Shown: one piece after another, positions 1 to 8,196 of the stretch
Layout of the letters: the number at the start of each line of letters is the position of its first letter
Numbering within the stretch: the first letter of the stretch is position 1
Assembly: GCA_945873955.1 (NCBI GenBank)
Contig: CAMCFA010000013.1
Span: forward strand, 1-47,242
DNA length: 47,242 nt
Source: an uncultured Clostridia bacterium
GTDB lineage: Bacteria; Bacillota; Clostridia; Oscillospirales; Ruminococcaceae
Reading direction: 5' to 3'
Translations under genes and position numbers: made by a program
Notes under the pieces: generated by a model
Seen by the model: only the letters and a program-made list of their open reading frames with translations
Database searches by the model: none
Told to the model about the DNA's origin: nothing

Positions 1-2
1 CG

Positions 3-29
3 GTCAATGACTGCGGAGCAGTCATTGAC
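3..29. repeat. Perfect 12-bp stem hairpin at the window edge
   Basis: GTCAATGACTGC, a GGA loop, then the exact reverse complement. It lies just beyond the 3' end of the minus-strand hydrolase gene and has no U-tract, so a simple terminator is not evident. Its style (long perfect stem, three-base loop) matches the hairpins at 38869-39026. Its left context is cut by the window edge. Confidence 0.6.
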
Positions 30-40
30 AAACTCCCCTA

Positions 41-55
41 TAAATTACAATTTAT
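41..55 (-). repeat. 15-nt motif shared with the right window edge
   Basis: The minus strand reads ATAAATTGTAATTTA. The same 15 bases occur on the plus strand at 47168-47182. The motif is itself nearly palindromic and here overlaps the stop codon of the metallo-hydrolase gene. It may be a short interspersed repeat. Confidence 0.5.
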
Positions 56-687
56 GTGTATCTCCCAAGATAAGGATTATTCTCCCGTTCATAGTCCAGC
101 GTTGTCGTGCTTCCATGCCCCGGATAAATCTTGTAATCCCCCGGCAGCTTCGCTATTCTCTCAAGGCTGTCCAACATCTGGCGGGTATTGCCGGAGTAGC
201 CGTCAGTGCGTCCAACTCCGCAGAGGAACACCACATCTCCGCAGAAAATGACCTCCCCGCCGTCATTCTGCATGAACAGCAGGCAGCTTCCCGCGGTATG
301 CCCCGGCGCGGACATCACCCGGAATTTCAGCCCCTCGGCTGCGAATTCCTCTCCGTCTGAAAACAGTATATCCGGCTTTATCGGCTGAAATTCCACCGGC
401 ATGAAATCCGCCCAGCTTTTCTGAGCGCTCCCGTACATTTCCTCGTCCGGCGCGGAAGCAAGTATCTTCGCCCCGGACTTGCGGCTTAACTCCGCAGCCC
501 CGGCGAAGTGGTCGAAATGACCGTGGGTGATGATGATAGTCCCCAAAGTAAGCCCGTGGCTGTTCAGAAACATCTCTACCTCGGTGACTGCGGCAGGGTC
601 TATAACCACGGCGCGGTTGTTCCCGCCCTCAATGATATAGCAGTTGGTCTGCAATGCTCCTAAAGGAAGCTGATATATCTGCGGCAT
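52..687 (-). CDS. Metallo-beta-lactamase-fold hydrolase (glyoxalase II-like)
   Basis: A 211-residue cytosolic protein of the metallo-beta-lactamase superfamily. The metal-binding THGHFDH motif is at residues 54-60 (H55, H57, D59, H60). Further ligands fit the histidine in the PGHTAGS segment and the one in YPGHGS near the C-terminus, and a GDVVF segment supplies the bridging aspartate. Size and motif set match the small glyoxalase II-like hydrolases (YcbL/YqgX type), which act on thioesters such as S-lactoylglutathione; the substrate here cannot be read from the sequence. The start has a GGAGGG ribosome site five bases upstream. It follows relA after 13 bases and is the last gene of the purB-recJ-relA operon; hydrolases of this kind often sit beside relA in Clostridia. 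Confidence 0.9.
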   Translation of the reverse strand: MPQIYQLPLGALQTNCYIIEGGNNRAVVIDPAAVTEVEMFLNSHGLTLGTIIITHGHFDHFAGAAELSRKSGAKILASAPDEEMYGSAQKSWADFMPVEFQPIKPDILFSDGEEFAAEGLKFRVMSAPGHTAGSCLLFMQNDGGEVIFCGDVVFLCGVGRTDGYSGNTRQMLDSLERIAKLPGDYKIYPGHGSTTTLDYERENNPYLGRYT

Positions 688-700
688 ATTACCCTCCGAA

Positions 701-2920
701 TTACTGCTTTCCGGTTCTTTCTACTGAGATAACACCGGGTATCTTCTGGAGCCTGCCCATTACGTTGGAAAGCTGCTCCATTCCGGCTATCTCCACCGTT
801 ACCATAAGGCTCATGTTGCCGTTTTTCAAGTGGTGCGCGTTCAGCTCCTGAAGCGGAATGTGGTTGGTAGCTATCGCGGTGGTGATGTCCGCGAAAATTG
901 TTATCCTGTCCTCTGCGACAACATCAATGGTCGCGCGGTAGGTGGAGTCGTCCACGCCTGCCCAGCTCGCCTTTATCCAGCGGTCCTTGTTGTCCGGGTT
1001 ATCCATATTGTTGATGACGTTTATGCAGTCCTGCTTGTGGATAGAAACGCCGAAGCCCCGCGTTACAAAGCCGATTATCGGGTCGCCGGGGAGCGGGTTG
1101 CAGCACTGCGCGAACTTCACCAGACAGTTGTCCACGCCCTCGATTATAATGCCCTTCTGACGGCTGCGGCGGTTGGTTTCCGCAATGTTCTCCTGCGGGT
1201 CGGCAGCGGCGGTCTGGACTGCCTGCTGCTCCTTATGATTGCGCAGTTGTTCTTCCTTTATGCGCTGGATAATCTTCGACAGGGAAACTCCACCGTAGCC
1301 TATCGCGGCGTACAGGTCGTCCACCGAACCCAAACGCTGGCGCTGCGCAGTGGATTGCAGCAGCTCCGGCTCTATCGCTATGTTGTTGCGCTTGAACTCG
1401 TGATCCAGCTCCTCCTTGCCGCGGACGATATTTTCGTCACGGCATTCTTTCTTGAACCAGCTTCGTATTTTGCTCTTTGCCTCGGTGGTCTTGGCGATTT
1501 CCAGCCAGTTGCGGTTAGGTCCGTAATTCGGCGAACCGGAGGTTAGTATCTCAACGATATCGCCGGTCTTGACCTCATAATCGAAGCTCACCATTCGCCC
1601 GCCGACCTTTGCGCCGGTCATCTTGTTGCCCACCTGCGTGTGGATAGAGTAGGCGAAATCTATCACCGTAGCGCCCACGGGAAGCGCGATAACGTCGCCC
1701 TTCGGGGTGAACGCGAACACCTCGTCCGGGGCAAGGTCGGTCTTTATCGCGTCGGTTATAGCTTCAACGTCGTCTGCCTCCTGCTGGCGCTCCAGAAGCT
1801 GGCGAATCCAGTCGAAGCGCTTCTCGCCGGACACGTTTCCAGAGATCCCCGCCTTGTACTTCCAGTGCGCCGCAACGCCGTACTGCGCGGTGTTGTGCAT
1901 TTCCACCGTGCGTATCTGCACCTCGAACGGGATACCCTCACGTCCGATAACGGTGGTGTGGAGCGACTGATAGCGGTTCGGCTTCGGGGTAGCAATGTAG
2001 TCCTTGAAGCGGTAGGGTATCGGGCGGAACATATCGTGTATCACGCCCAAAACGTTGTAACACTCAATAACCGACTGAACGATAACGCGCACCGCGTAGA
2101 TGTCGTATATTTCGTCAAAACGCTTGTTTTTGACGTATACCTTCTTGTAAATGCTGTAAATCGACTTTACCCGCCCCTCGATTATAGGTTCGGGCTTGAT
2201 GTCGGTAATGCGCTCTCTTATGCGCTTTTTTATGCTGTCAATGAACGCGTCGCGCTCCTCTTTATGAAGCGCTATCTGCTCCTCAACTTCCTTACAGCCG
2301 TAGGGGTCAAGGTAGTGGATCGCGATATCCTCCATTTCCTCCTTGACGTCGCTCATACCTAAGCGGTGGGCTATCGGGGCGTAGAAGTTCATGGTTTCAA
2401 GGGAGGTCTTGCGCTGCTTCTGGGGCGGTCTTGCGCCCAGCGTCCGCATGTTGTGCAGGCGGTCAGCCAGCTTGATGATTATGACCCGGATATCCTTTGA
2501 CATAGCCATGAGTATCTTGCGGATATTCTCCGCATGCTGTTCCTCTTTTGAGTTCAGCGGGACAAGACCTATCTTTGTAACGCCGTCCACCAGCAGCGCC
2601 ACGTCGTCACCGAACTTCTTGCGCAGCTCGTCAAGAGATACCGGGGTGTCCTCAACGACGTCGTGCAGAAGCGCCGCGCAAATCGTGTCGGTGTCCATGC
2701 AGTAGTCCAGCAGGATAGACGCAACGGCAAGCGGGTGCGTGATATACGGGTCGCCGGAGGTGCGAAGCTGCCCCTCGTGCGCCTTTTCCGCGACTTCATA
2801 CGCCTGTTCTATTTTGTTTAGGTCGTAGGCTTTCTCACTCGCCTTTATTTTATCCGCTAACTGCTCAAATGTAGTTATCGCGGGCGCGCCTGCCGCGCCT
2901 GAACTTGCTGAACCAGTCAT
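701..2920 (-). CDS. relA: Bifunctional (p)ppGpp synthetase/hydrolase, RelA/SpoT family
   Basis: A 739-residue long RSH enzyme that makes and degrades the stringent-response alarmone (p)ppGpp. An N-terminal HD hydrolase domain carries H62, the HD pair at 86-87 and the ED pair at 90-91, so hydrolysis looks intact. The synthetase domain follows, with the RVKSIYSIYKK segment near residue 255 and the YIATPKPNRYQSLHT substrate loop. Then come a TGS domain (DEVFAFTPKGD, about 400-460), a cysteine-containing RIS segment (KFAQCCNPLPGDPI) and a C-terminal ACT domain ending at residue 739. Length and domain order are typical of the single bifunctional Rel of Firmicutes. GGGTGG precedes the ATG. It lies 63 bases after recJ on the same strand and is probably cotranscribed. 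Confidence 0.97.
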   Translation of the reverse strand: MTGSASSGAAGAPAITTFEQLADKIKASEKAYDLNKIEQAYEVAEKAHEGQLRTSGDPYITHPLAVASILLDYCMDTDTICAALLHDVVEDTPVSLDELRKKFGDDVALLVDGVTKIGLVPLNSKEEQHAENIRKILMAMSKDIRVIIIKLADRLHNMRTLGARPPQKQRKTSLETMNFYAPIAHRLGMSDVKEEMEDIAIHYLDPYGCKEVEEQIALHKEERDAFIDSIKKRIRERITDIKPEPIIEGRVKSIYSIYKKVYVKNKRFDEIYDIYAVRVIVQSVIECYNVLGVIHDMFRPIPYRFKDYIATPKPNRYQSLHTTVIGREGIPFEVQIRTVEMHNTAQYGVAAHWKYKAGISGNVSGEKRFDWIRQLLERQQEADDVEAITDAIKTDLAPDEVFAFTPKGDVIALPVGATVIDFAYSIHTQVGNKMTGAKVGGRMVSFDYEVKTGDIVEILTSGSPNYGPNRNWLEIAKTTEAKSKIRSWFKKECRDENIVRGKEELDHEFKRNNIAIEPELLQSTAQRQRLGSVDDLYAAIGYGGVSLSKIIQRIKEEQLRNHKEQQAVQTAAADPQENIAETNRRSRQKGIIIEGVDNCLVKFAQCCNPLPGDPIIGFVTRGFGVSIHKQDCINVINNMDNPDNKDRWIKASWAGVDDSTYRATIDVVAEDRITIFADITTAIATNHIPLQELNAHHLKNGNMSLMVTVEIAGMEQLSNVMGRLQKIPGVISVERTGKQ

Positions 2921-2983
2921 GCCAAAACCACCCTTCGCGGCAGATACCGCCGCATTTTCTTAATGTTTCCCCGAATTATATCG

Positions 2984-5032
2984 TTATTCCACCGAAAGGC
3001 TGCGGCGAAGCTCCGCCAGCAGTCCCACGGACATTAGATCAATTTTCTGCTTCACCGGGATAAGCCTTACCGTACCCGCGTCTGCTGAAAGCTCCGCCAT
3101 GCCTGCGGCTGCGAAAACGTCCAGCGAAATGCGCAGCATACAGTAATTAAGCTCCCCGCCGCCGTAGAGGTACATCTCCTCCGCGGACATCATGCCGCCG
3201 TGCTTCCGCAGCAGGTCGTAGACAGATTTTAGCGCCTCGCGGTCGGGTATTACCCTCGGCGCAAGCCGCTGGTCGCAGCCCTCGCCCCGGCTGATAGCCT
3301 CGTAGGTGCGCTGCGCCGCAAAGAACCTGTCCTCCCGGAATCCCGCAGGGCGAAGCTCCTGCACCTTCAGCGCTACCGATTTCTCGTCCCGGAACTCGTT
3401 TACCTCCGCCGAAGCGATAATGTCCACTGCGCTGCCTATCTCTGCGAAGCACTTAGAAAAGGGGATACCAAAGCAGAGAGCCTTCAGCTTGACGCCGCCG
3501 TTTTGCAGCTCCAGACTGGTGTACCTTCCCTCTTTCAGAGCCCGCTTGGAAAGCACCGTGCAGTTTTTCAGCAGAAATACCGGACGGCGGTTGCCCTCGC
3601 CGCAGGGTTCCAGCTTGGAAAGCTCCGCGACCTGCTCCTGCGTGAGCTGCGCCCCGGTGACCTCCATATCCGCGCTGACGGAGTATTCCGGCATTTTCGG
3701 GTAGCATTCCCGGCAGAATGCATAAACCATTTGACGGAAGTCCTCCACCTTATCCGCCGGCAGGGAGAATCCTCCGGCTTTGAGATGTCCGCCGAATTTC
3801 GTCAGCACAAGGCTGCACCGTTCCAGCAGCTTATATATAGAGAAGCCGTCAATGCCCCTTGCAGAGCCTCTCGCCTCTCCGTTTTCAATGCCCATTATCA
3901 GCACCGGCTTGCCGTATTTCTCCAGCATCTTCGCGGCGATTATGCCGATAACGCCATGGTGCCAGCCCTCGCCGTAAACCACCAGCACGCGCTCTTTCAA
4001 ACGCGCTGGGTCGCCTGCAAGCTGCCGCTCCACGCCCTCCAGAATCTTTGTTTCTTCCTCGCGGCGCTTGTTGTTGAGCACCGTCAACTCCTCTGAGAGC
4101 AGCGACGCCCGCTCCGGGCTGTCCGTCAGCAGGAGCTGCACCGCCTTATCTGCTCCGGCGATACGCCCGGCGGCGTTCAGTCTTGGGCAGACGGTGTATG
4201 CCAGCGTCGAGGCGTCTGCCTGTTCCGGGGCTGTTCCGGCGCTTCTAAGCAGGCGTTCCAGACCGAGGTTCTGGCAGCTTTGGATATTTTCAAGTCCCCG
4301 GCGCACGATATAGCGGTTCTCGCCGATAAGGGGCATTACGTCCCCGACGGTGCCGACCGCCGCAAGGTCGGAGTACTGCTCCATGACGAAATCCTCGTCC
4401 TCTTCAAGGGCGCACAGCAGCTTCAATACCACGCCCGCGCCGCACAGATCCTTGAACGGGGAGTTGTCGTCCGCCCGGTGAGGGTCAACGCAGGCGTCGC
4501 AGACCGGCAGCTCCCGCGGGGGCTGGTGGTGGTCAGTAATGACAAGCTGCGCGCCCCGGCTGCGGATATACTCTGCCTCCTCCACGGCGGAAATGCCGTT
4601 GTCCACGGTGATGATAAGCTCCGTCCCGGAGTCGAGAATGTGCTTCAGGGCTTCGGTGTTCATGCCGTAGCCCTCGCTGCGGTCGGGTATGTAGTAATCC
4701 GCCTCTGCGCCCATGGCGTCCAGATAACCGAACAGCATAGCTGTGGCGGTCACTCCGTCGCAGTCATAGTCGCCGTAAACGGTTATCTTTTTACCCTCGT
4801 CCAGCGCGGCGCGGATAATGTCCGCCGCGGTCTCCATGTCCTTCATCAGCAGCGGGTCGGAAAGGCTGCTGCACCCGAAGAACTCCTGAGCGCGGCTCAG
4901 CGAGGTTATCCCCCTGCTGAGCATTACCCCGCCCAGAAGCTCCCCGAACTGCTGCGTTATTTCGTTTGTTCCCGTAAGCTGAGCAAACTTGTCATTTTCT
5001 GCGGGAATACCCGCGCAAAGCCACTTTTTCAA
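2984..5032 (-). CDS. recJ: Single-stranded-DNA-specific exonuclease RecJ
   Basis: A 682-residue DHH-superfamily 5'-3' exonuclease acting on single-stranded DNA in recombination and mismatch or base-excision repair. Motif I, DYDCDGVTA, is at residues 88-96, and the DHH motif (TDHH) is at 166-169. The DHHA1 domain shows the GGHLKAGG signature, and the C-terminal OB-fold region follows, with some extra sequence after it. The first in-frame codon with a ribosome site is TTG (GGGAGCGG upstream); the N-terminus MKKW resembles other RecJ starts, so TTG is preferred over the next internal ATG at codon 37. It lies 17 bases after purB, consistent with one transcript purB-recJ-relA-hydrolase. Confidence 0.95.
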   Translation of the reverse strand: MKKWLCAGIPAENDKFAQLTGTNEITQQFGELLGGVMLSRGITSLSRAQEFFGCSSLSDPLLMKDMETAADIIRAALDEGKKITVYGDYDCDGVTATAMLFGYLDAMGAEADYYIPDRSEGYGMNTEALKHILDSGTELIITVDNGISAVEEAEYIRSRGAQLVITDHHQPPRELPVCDACVDPHRADDNSPFKDLCGAGVVLKLLCALEEDEDFVMEQYSDLAAVGTVGDVMPLIGENRYIVRRGLENIQSCQNLGLERLLRSAGTAPEQADASTLAYTVCPRLNAAGRIAGADKAVQLLLTDSPERASLLSEELTVLNNKRREEETKILEGVERQLAGDPARLKERVLVVYGEGWHHGVIGIIAAKMLEKYGKPVLIMGIENGEARGSARGIDGFSIYKLLERCSLVLTKFGGHLKAGGFSLPADKVEDFRQMVYAFCRECYPKMPEYSVSADMEVTGAQLTQEQVAELSKLEPCGEGNRRPVFLLKNCTVLSKRALKEGRYTSLELQNGGVKLKALCFGIPFSKCFAEIGSAVDIIASAEVNEFRDEKSVALKVQELRPAGFREDRFFAAQRTYEAISRGEGCDQRLAPRVIPDREALKSVYDLLRKHGGMMSAEEMYLYGGGELNYCMLRISLDVFAAAGMAELSADAGTVRLIPVKQKIDLMSVGLLAELRRSLSVE

Positions 5033-5049
5033 CTGTTTTCCGCTCCCGA

Positions 5050-6489
5050 TCAGACGCTGAGTTCAACCTTTTCACCAAGAAGCGCCTTGTTCTTTTCAAG
5101 TACCGGGAATACCACCTCTTCAAGGAACTCCTTGACCTGCTCCGGCGCGCGTCCGGTGTAGTTCTCGGGCTTCAGCACCGCCATGATCTCCTCCTCGGTG
5201 ATCATGAACATCGGGTCTGCCGCGATACGCTTTACAAGGTCGTTTTCGCCGCCCTCCTCCTTGACTACCGCAGCTGCGGCAATGCTGTGCTTACGGAGCG
5301 CTTCGTGAAGCTCCTGACGGTTGCCGCCCTTTTCTACGGCTCTCATCATGATGTTCTCGGTAGCCATGAACGGCAGCTCCCGCATAACGCGCTGCTCGAT
5401 GACCTTAGGATATACCACCAGACCGTTGGTGACGTTTATCATGATATTGAGGATAGCGTCCACCGCGAGGAAGCCCTCTGCCACGGAGATACGCTTGTTC
5501 GCGCTGTCGTCAAGCGTGCGCTCGAACCACTGCGTACCAGCGGTGAACGCGGGGTTCAGCGTGTCTATCATAACGTATCTTGCAAGGGAGGTGATACGCT
5601 CTGCGCGCATGGGGTTGCGCTTATAAGGCATTGCGGAGGAGCCTATCTGATTCTTCTCGAACGGCTCTTCCATTTCCTTGAAGTTCGCGAGGATACGCAG
5701 GTCGTTGCTGAACTTTGAACAGCTCTGCGCAATGCCGCCGAGGGTGGAAAGTACTTGGCTGTCCATTTTCCGGGAGTAGGTCTGACCGCTTACCGGTACG
5801 CACTCGGTGAAGCCCATTTCCTCTGCAATGGACTTTTCCAGAGCCTTTATCTTCGCGCTGTCGCCGCCGAAAAGCTCCATAAAGGAAGCCTGTGTGCCGG
5901 TCGTGCCCTTCTGCCCGAGGAGCTTGAGGTTAGCGATACGGTACTCAACTTCCTCGTAGTCCATCATCAGCTCGTTTATCCACAGTGTAGCACGCTTGCC
6001 AACGGTGGTGAGCTGCGCCGGCTGGAGGTGTGTATAAGCAAGGCAGGGCTGGCTGCGGTGCTCGCTCGCGAAGCCCGCGAGGTTGTTGATAACGTTGAGC
6101 AGCTTTTTCTTTACAAGCTGGAGCGCGTCGCGCATTACGATAACATCGGTGTTGTCGCCGACATAGCAGGAGGTCGCACCGAGGTGGATAATTCCCGCAG
6201 CCTTAGGGCACTGCTGACCGTATGCGTAAACGTGGGACATTACATCGTGGCGGACGAGCTTTTCGCGCTCCTCCGCTATTTCGTAGTTGATATCGTTGAT
6301 GTGGGCTTCAAGCTCGTCCACCTGCTCCTGTGTGATAGGCAGACCGAGCTTCATTTCGCCGCGGGCAAGCGCTACCCACAGGCGGCGCCATGTGGAAAAC
6401 TTCTTGTCGGCTGAAAAGATGTACTGCATTTCCTTACTGGCATAGCGGGTGCAGAATGGGCTTTCATAGGTTGAATAATCTCTGGACAT
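5050..6489 (-). CDS. purB: Adenylosuccinate lyase
   Basis: A 479-residue enzyme of the fumarase/aspartase superfamily. It cleaves SAICAR to AICAR and adenylosuccinate to AMP in purine synthesis. The family signature appears as SSAMPYKRNP near residue 285, carrying the flexible catalytic serine loop. HLGATSCYVGDNTD near residue 103 and THLQPAQLTTVGKR near 155 supply the other two conserved active-site regions. Length fits the family. AAAGGAG lies nine bases upstream of the ATG. It heads the minus-strand operon and is divergent from padR, with its own promoter in the intervening region. Confidence 0.97.
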   Translation of the reverse strand: MSRDYSTYESPFCTRYASKEMQYIFSADKKFSTWRRLWVALARGEMKLGLPITQEQVDELEAHINDINYEIAEEREKLVRHDVMSHVYAYGQQCPKAAGIIHLGATSCYVGDNTDVIVMRDALQLVKKKLLNVINNLAGFASEHRSQPCLAYTHLQPAQLTTVGKRATLWINELMMDYEEVEYRIANLKLLGQKGTTGTQASFMELFGGDSAKIKALEKSIAEEMGFTECVPVSGQTYSRKMDSQVLSTLGGIAQSCSKFSNDLRILANFKEMEEPFEKNQIGSSAMPYKRNPMRAERITSLARYVMIDTLNPAFTAGTQWFERTLDDSANKRISVAEGFLAVDAILNIMINVTNGLVVYPKVIEQRVMRELPFMATENIMMRAVEKGGNRQELHEALRKHSIAAAAVVKEEGGENDLVKRIAADPMFMITEEEIMAVLKPENYTGRAPEQVKEFLEEVVFPVLEKNKALLGEKVELSV

Positions 6490-6508
6490 AGTGTTTTTTC
6501 TCCTTTAT

Positions 6509-6530
6509 TAAGGTATTATATCGTACCTTA
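6509..6530 (-). promoter_or_regulatory. purB promoter with overlapping inverted repeat
   Basis: Read on the minus strand, TATAAT covers 6515-6520, with a weak TTGTGG 18 bases upstream. An inverted repeat, TAAGGTA-N8-TACCTTA, spans the -10. The arm TACCTT also forms the core of the four repeats before padR, so a shared regulator is possible. Nothing else could be identified between 6545 and 6687. Confidence 0.5.
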
Positions 6531-6687
6531 TCATTTTACCACAAAAAGCGGATTTATACAAGAGTTTTTTACATAAAATACGGTAGCGCAGACCCGCTTT
6601 TTCATATATGGTGAATATCCCAGAAACCGCCTTTCGTCAACATGCACATAAAATTAATAGAAAAATAGTGGTGATTTGTATATTCAG

Positions 6688-6799
6688 TACCTTGCAAAAC
6701 ATAATACCTTGTGGTATAATTAGACCACGGAACAAGGAGACGAGGTTCCGATAATTTTGAACAGGCTACCTTGCGACACAAAGTACCTTGAGATATAAA
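6688..6799 (+). promoter_or_regulatory. padR operon promoters in two copies of an operator module
   Basis: TACCTTG occurs at 6688, 6705, 6767 and 6784, as two pairs with identical 17-bp periodicity. The pairs form two copies of one 34-bp module. Each contains a SigA-like promoter: TTGCAA (6692-6697)/TATAAT (6715-6720), and TTGCGA (6771-6776)/TATAAA (6794-6799), both with 17-bp spacers. PadR proteins commonly autoregulate through repeats overlapping the promoter, so these are probable PadR operators (inference). Confidence 0.7.
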
Positions 6800-6819
6800 T
6801 AACCTGCCGGAGGTGAAAC

Positions 6820-7137
6820 ATGAACTCTCAGCTAAAACGCGGAACGCTGGAGCTGTGCGTGCTTTCGCTGCTGTGCCGCGGCGACTGCTACGGCTACGAG
6901 CTGGTGAACCGGATATCTGAATGTATGCAGATAACCGAGGGAACGATATACCCGCTGATGAAGCGGCTGAAAGACAACGGCGTGATCGACTCCTACATAG
7001 TGGAGTCGCAGGAAGGACCGCCGAGGAAGTACTACAAGATAACGGAAAGCGGCAGAGAAGAAAAGGAAAAGCTGCTTTCGGAATGGTTTGGGTTTGTTGA
7101 CAGTATAAATGCACTGCTGAAAGGGGACAACGGATAA
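6820..7137 (+). CDS. PadR-family transcriptional regulator
   Basis: A 105-residue winged-helix regulator. The start (LKRGTLELCVLSLL), the central YGYELVNRI and TEGTIYPLMKRL recognition region, and the wing containing PPRKYYKIT are standard for the short PadR-like group, followed by a C-terminal dimerisation helix. GGAGG lies seven bases before the ATG. The gene overlaps the DUF1700 gene by one base (TAATG), so the two are translationally coupled. Such PadR/DUF1700/DUF4097 sets are common in Firmicutes and usually respond to envelope stress or small ligands. The repeated TACCTTG sites upstream suggest autoregulation; the inducer is unknown. Confidence 0.95.
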   Translation: MNSQLKRGTLELCVLSLLCRGDCYGYELVNRISECMQITEGTIYPLMKRLKDNGVIDSYIVESQEGPPRKYYKITESGREEKEKLLSEWFGFVDSINALLKGDNG

Positions 7138-8183
7138 TGATCGCTAAAAACAAGGGAGATTTCCTGTATAATCTTCATAACGAGCTGCACAGAATAGGCA
7201 TAGATAACGACGAGGAGATCTTCGCGGATTTTGAGGAGCACTTCAAGGCGAGCCAAGAGGAGGGCTTCACCGAGGAGGAGACCTGCGAGAAGCTGGGCGA
7301 CGTAAAGGAGATCGCCCGCAACTACCTTGACATAGAAAGCACAAGGCTGAATTCGATCGTGGCGAACGCGATAGCGAACGAACATCAGAGGGTATCCCTC
7401 ACGAAGCCGGGCATGGACGTTCCTGCGGACATATCGCTGATAAAGGATCAACCGGAACAGGCAGCCGCGGCAGAACAGCCCGCGATCCGGGAGTACACCC
7501 CGGAACACCTCATGGAGGAGCCGGAAACTCCCGCCCCGGTCTCGCCGAAGATAAACCTTGTGAAAGAAGGACCAGCACGGGAATACACCCCGGAGCATAT
7601 CGCGCAGGAATCCCCCGCGCCGGGCGAAGCGCAGTCGGCGCAATCAACGCAATCAGCGCAGAGCGCTGGTATACCTCAGCCGCGGGAGGTAACACCTCGG
7701 CACACCGCTACGGAGCAGCCCGCTCCGGGCGCGGCAGGCACTATCCCTCAGCAGACCGACGAGCGTTCACAGAACAACTCCGACAGCCGTCAGGGAGAGG
7801 TTCCGCCGCAGACCTGCAAGCCGGTCGGCAGCGGCAAGGGCGGCTTCAAGTTCAAGGACTTAAAGGGAATGAAGCCGAACGTAAACGCCGGCAAGCTGAT
7901 ATGCTGCCTGTGTCTGGACGTGTTCCTGTGGTCGTGGCTGCTGCCTACGGTGGCTTCATGTATCGTGGGGCTGTTCACGAGCGTTGTTATCGGGCTTGGC
8001 TCGGCGGGATTCGCACAGCTTGGCAACGAGTATTTCCATGTGTTGAGCAGGATCTTCCTTTGCAGCGGCATGGTGAGCGGCGCGGTGCTTCTTGGCTGCG
8101 CGTGCGTTGGTTTGGTAAAAGCATATATCCACTGGATAAAGCATATAGTGATCAGCCATGTAAAGGCTATCTACGATCTGTAA
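7137..8183 (+). CDS. DUF1700 (HAAS-domain) membrane protein with repetitive linker
   Basis: A 348-residue protein. Residues 1-65 form the HAAS/DUF1700 helical domain (FLYNLHNELHRIGI...FADFEEHF, LGDVKEIARNYL), which is typically encoded beside PadR. Residues 66-235 are a disordered Gln/Pro/Ala/Ser-rich linker containing three imperfect repeats (REYTPEHLMEE, REYTPEHIAQE, REVTPRHTATE) and a run of QSAQS units. The C-terminal ~110 residues hold two or three hydrophobic segments with many cysteines. Standard DUF1700 proteins are about 180-200 residues, so the linker is an elaboration. It is translationally coupled to padR. The precise function is unknown; a membrane sensor or partner for the downstream DUF4097 proteins is an inference. 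Confidence 0.85.
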   Translation: MIAKNKGDFLYNLHNELHRIGIDNDEEIFADFEEHFKASQEEGFTEEETCEKLGDVKEIARNYLDIESTRLNSIVANAIANEHQRVSLTKPGMDVPADISLIKDQPEQAAAAEQPAIREYTPEHLMEEPETPAPVSPKINLVKEGPAREYTPEHIAQESPAPGEAQSAQSTQSAQSAGIPQPREVTPRHTATEQPAPGAAGTIPQQTDERSQNNSDSRQGEVPPQTCKPVGSGKGGFKFKDLKGMKPNVNAGKLICCLCLDVFLWSWLLPTVASCIVGLFTSVVIGLGSAGFAQLGNEYFHVLSRIFLCSGMVSGAVLLGCACVGLVKAYIHWIKHIVISHVKAIYDL

Positions 8184-8196
8184 GGAGGGCGGCAGT

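Noticed and set aside
830-1546. Long plus-strand frame opposite relA, and similar frames opposite recJ, purB, glmU, thiM and htpG
   Set aside because: GC-rich codon bias opens antisense frames. None has a ribosome site or recognisable domain, while the opposite strand encodes clear conserved enzymes.
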